Assembly: GCA_002395605.1 (NCBI GenBank) | Contig: DGXO01000013.1 | Location: 3,165-9,656 of the forward strand | Direction: 5' to 3' | Length of the DNA: 6,492 nt | From: Bacteroidales bacterium UBA4230 | GTDB lineage: Bacteria > Bacteroidota > Bacteroidia > Bacteroidales > UBA932 | Shown here: one piece after another, positions 5,722-6,492 of the stretch | Layout of the letters: each line of letters opens with the position of its first letter | Numbering within the stretch: the first letter of the stretch is position 1 | Notes under the pieces: model-generated | Databases searched by the model: none | What the model was told of the DNA's origin: nothing | What the model saw: only the letters and a program-made list of their open reading frames with translations | Translations under genes and position numbers: made by a program

Positions 5722-6492
5722 TTAGAATCTGAAATAAATGTTTAGCATGTAGTTGATACCGGACATGTAGAAATACTTGGGGTCAAACTTGTAGTACTGC
5801 GTTTTGCCCTTGGTGTTGTCTATCATTCGGGTTTGCTCATATCCACCGGTTTTTACGCCGCGGTTGTTAAGGAGATTCTTGGCATTGAGGGAGAAGCCAA
5901 GCTGGTATTTGCGCTGGATGTACCAGGACTTGCCTACGGAGGCGTTGAGCATGAAGCAGGGGTCGAATTTCTCCTGGGTGGTCATGTACTCAACCTCTGC
6001 GGGAGTGGCAATGCCGTCCGGTCCCTTCACGGCGTATTCCGTACGGTACAAGGGGTTCATGTCAAGATATGCGTTGTCAAAGTACTCCACATCCACATCA
6101 ACGAACCAGTAGTTGTAGTTCCAGTTGAGGCCAAGGGATGCGGCAAGCTGGGGCGTAGAGGGCACATAGTGCTTCTTGACCTTGGTGTAATCGGTAATCT
6201 TGGTGTCAGAAGGAATATCATTGTATGGCTTCGCTCTCCTCAAATAAACGGGAGTCTCCTTCCAATAAGGGACCTCGATGACGTACCTGCCATTGTAGCT
6301 CACCGGAGTGGCGCTGTTGTCAATGGTCTGCATCATGGTAGGGTTGGAGGTGTAGACGGCCTCGCCAAGGGCAAGGACGCCCTGCACAGAAAGGTTGGGG
6401 ACGATGTAGGTAGGAACCTTGAAGCCAAGTTCGATACCCATGTTGCGCTGATCTATTCCGCTGAGGGCGAAGTTGGAGAAGGCGTTCTGGAC
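5722..6492 (-). CDS. TonB-dependent outer-membrane receptor, C-terminal part
   Basis: Only the last 256 residues are present; the frame stays open to the right edge, so the signal peptide, plug and most of the barrel lie outside. The visible part is a run of alternating beta-strands rich in aromatic residues, as in a TonB-dependent receptor barrel. Typical landmarks are GIDQRNMGIELGF near its beginning, a late NAKNLLNNRG turn, and a final strand NYMLNIYFRF ending in Phe, the outer-membrane assembly signal. Such receptors import bulky ligands across the outer membrane using the TonB-ExbBD complex. No SusD-like gene follows; instead the DUF5689-like lipoprotein begins 3 nt after the stop, making this an upstream member of the operon. 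The substrate (metal chelate, glycan, peptide or nucleic-acid fragment) cannot be told from this part. Confidence 0.88.
   Translation of the reverse strand, partial: VQNAFSNFALSGIDQRNMGIELGFKVPTYIVPNLSVQGVLALGEAVYTSNPTMMQTIDNSATPVSYNGRYVIEVPYWKETPVYLRRAKPYNDIPSDTKITDYTKVKKHYVPSTPQLAASLGLNWNYNYWFVDVDVEYFDNAYLDMNPLYRTEYAVKGPDGIATPAEVEYMTTQEKFDPCFMLNASVGKSWYIQRKYQLGFSLNAKNLLNNRGVKTGGYEQTRMIDNTKGKTQYYKFDPKYFYMSGINYMLNIYFRF

Overview
The window reads as a chromosomal stretch from a Bacteroidota organism, probably a gut-type member of Bacteroidales with fairly high GC. The reasons are a TonB-dependent receptor ending in an aromatic beta-strand, a downstream DUF5689-type lipoprotein, TAnnTTTG promoter boxes, start codons without Shine-Dalgarno sequences, and protein similarity patterns. 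The genus cannot be fixed from this sequence. All five genes look intact, apart from the one cut by the right edge, and no frameshift is visible.

Layout. Positions 1-106 are a short non-coding strip. It holds a stem-loop that fits a terminator for the patatin gene and, overlapping it, a possible leftward promoter. Positions 107-1099 (minus) encode a cytoplasmic patatin-like phospholipase. The 53-nt gap at 1100-1152 is a divergent promoter region. The plus-strand gene at 1153-2127 is a class I mannose-6-phosphate isomerase (manA). It converges on the minus-strand block, and a perfect 13-bp stem-loop at 2165-2200 separates them as a probable bidirectional terminator.

From the right edge to 2238 the minus strand carries one tightly packed operon: the C-terminal part of a TonB-dependent outer-membrane receptor (5722-6492, incomplete), then a DUF5689-like OB-fold lipoprotein (4219-5718, 3-nt gap), then an exported lipoprotein form of the M3 peptidyl-dipeptidase Dcp (2238-4211, 7-nt gap). 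The operon's promoter and the first part of the receptor lie outside the window.

How the genes may work together. The receptor, lipoprotein and lipid-anchored peptidase are all predicted to sit in or face the envelope, so an import or scavenging unit is plausible, with Dcp trimming peptides in the periplasm. The ligand is unknown. The most unusual signal is inside the DUF5689-like lipoprotein: residues about 331-375 resemble the helix-hairpin-helix stretch of NAD-dependent DNA ligase, placed between two OB-fold-like regions. This hints at nucleic-acid binding but is not proven. The patatin gene and manA are ordinary housekeeping or metabolic genes, transcribed divergently from each other and unrelated in function to the operon. 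Nothing in the window is a CRISPR array, an RNA gene or a complete mobile element.
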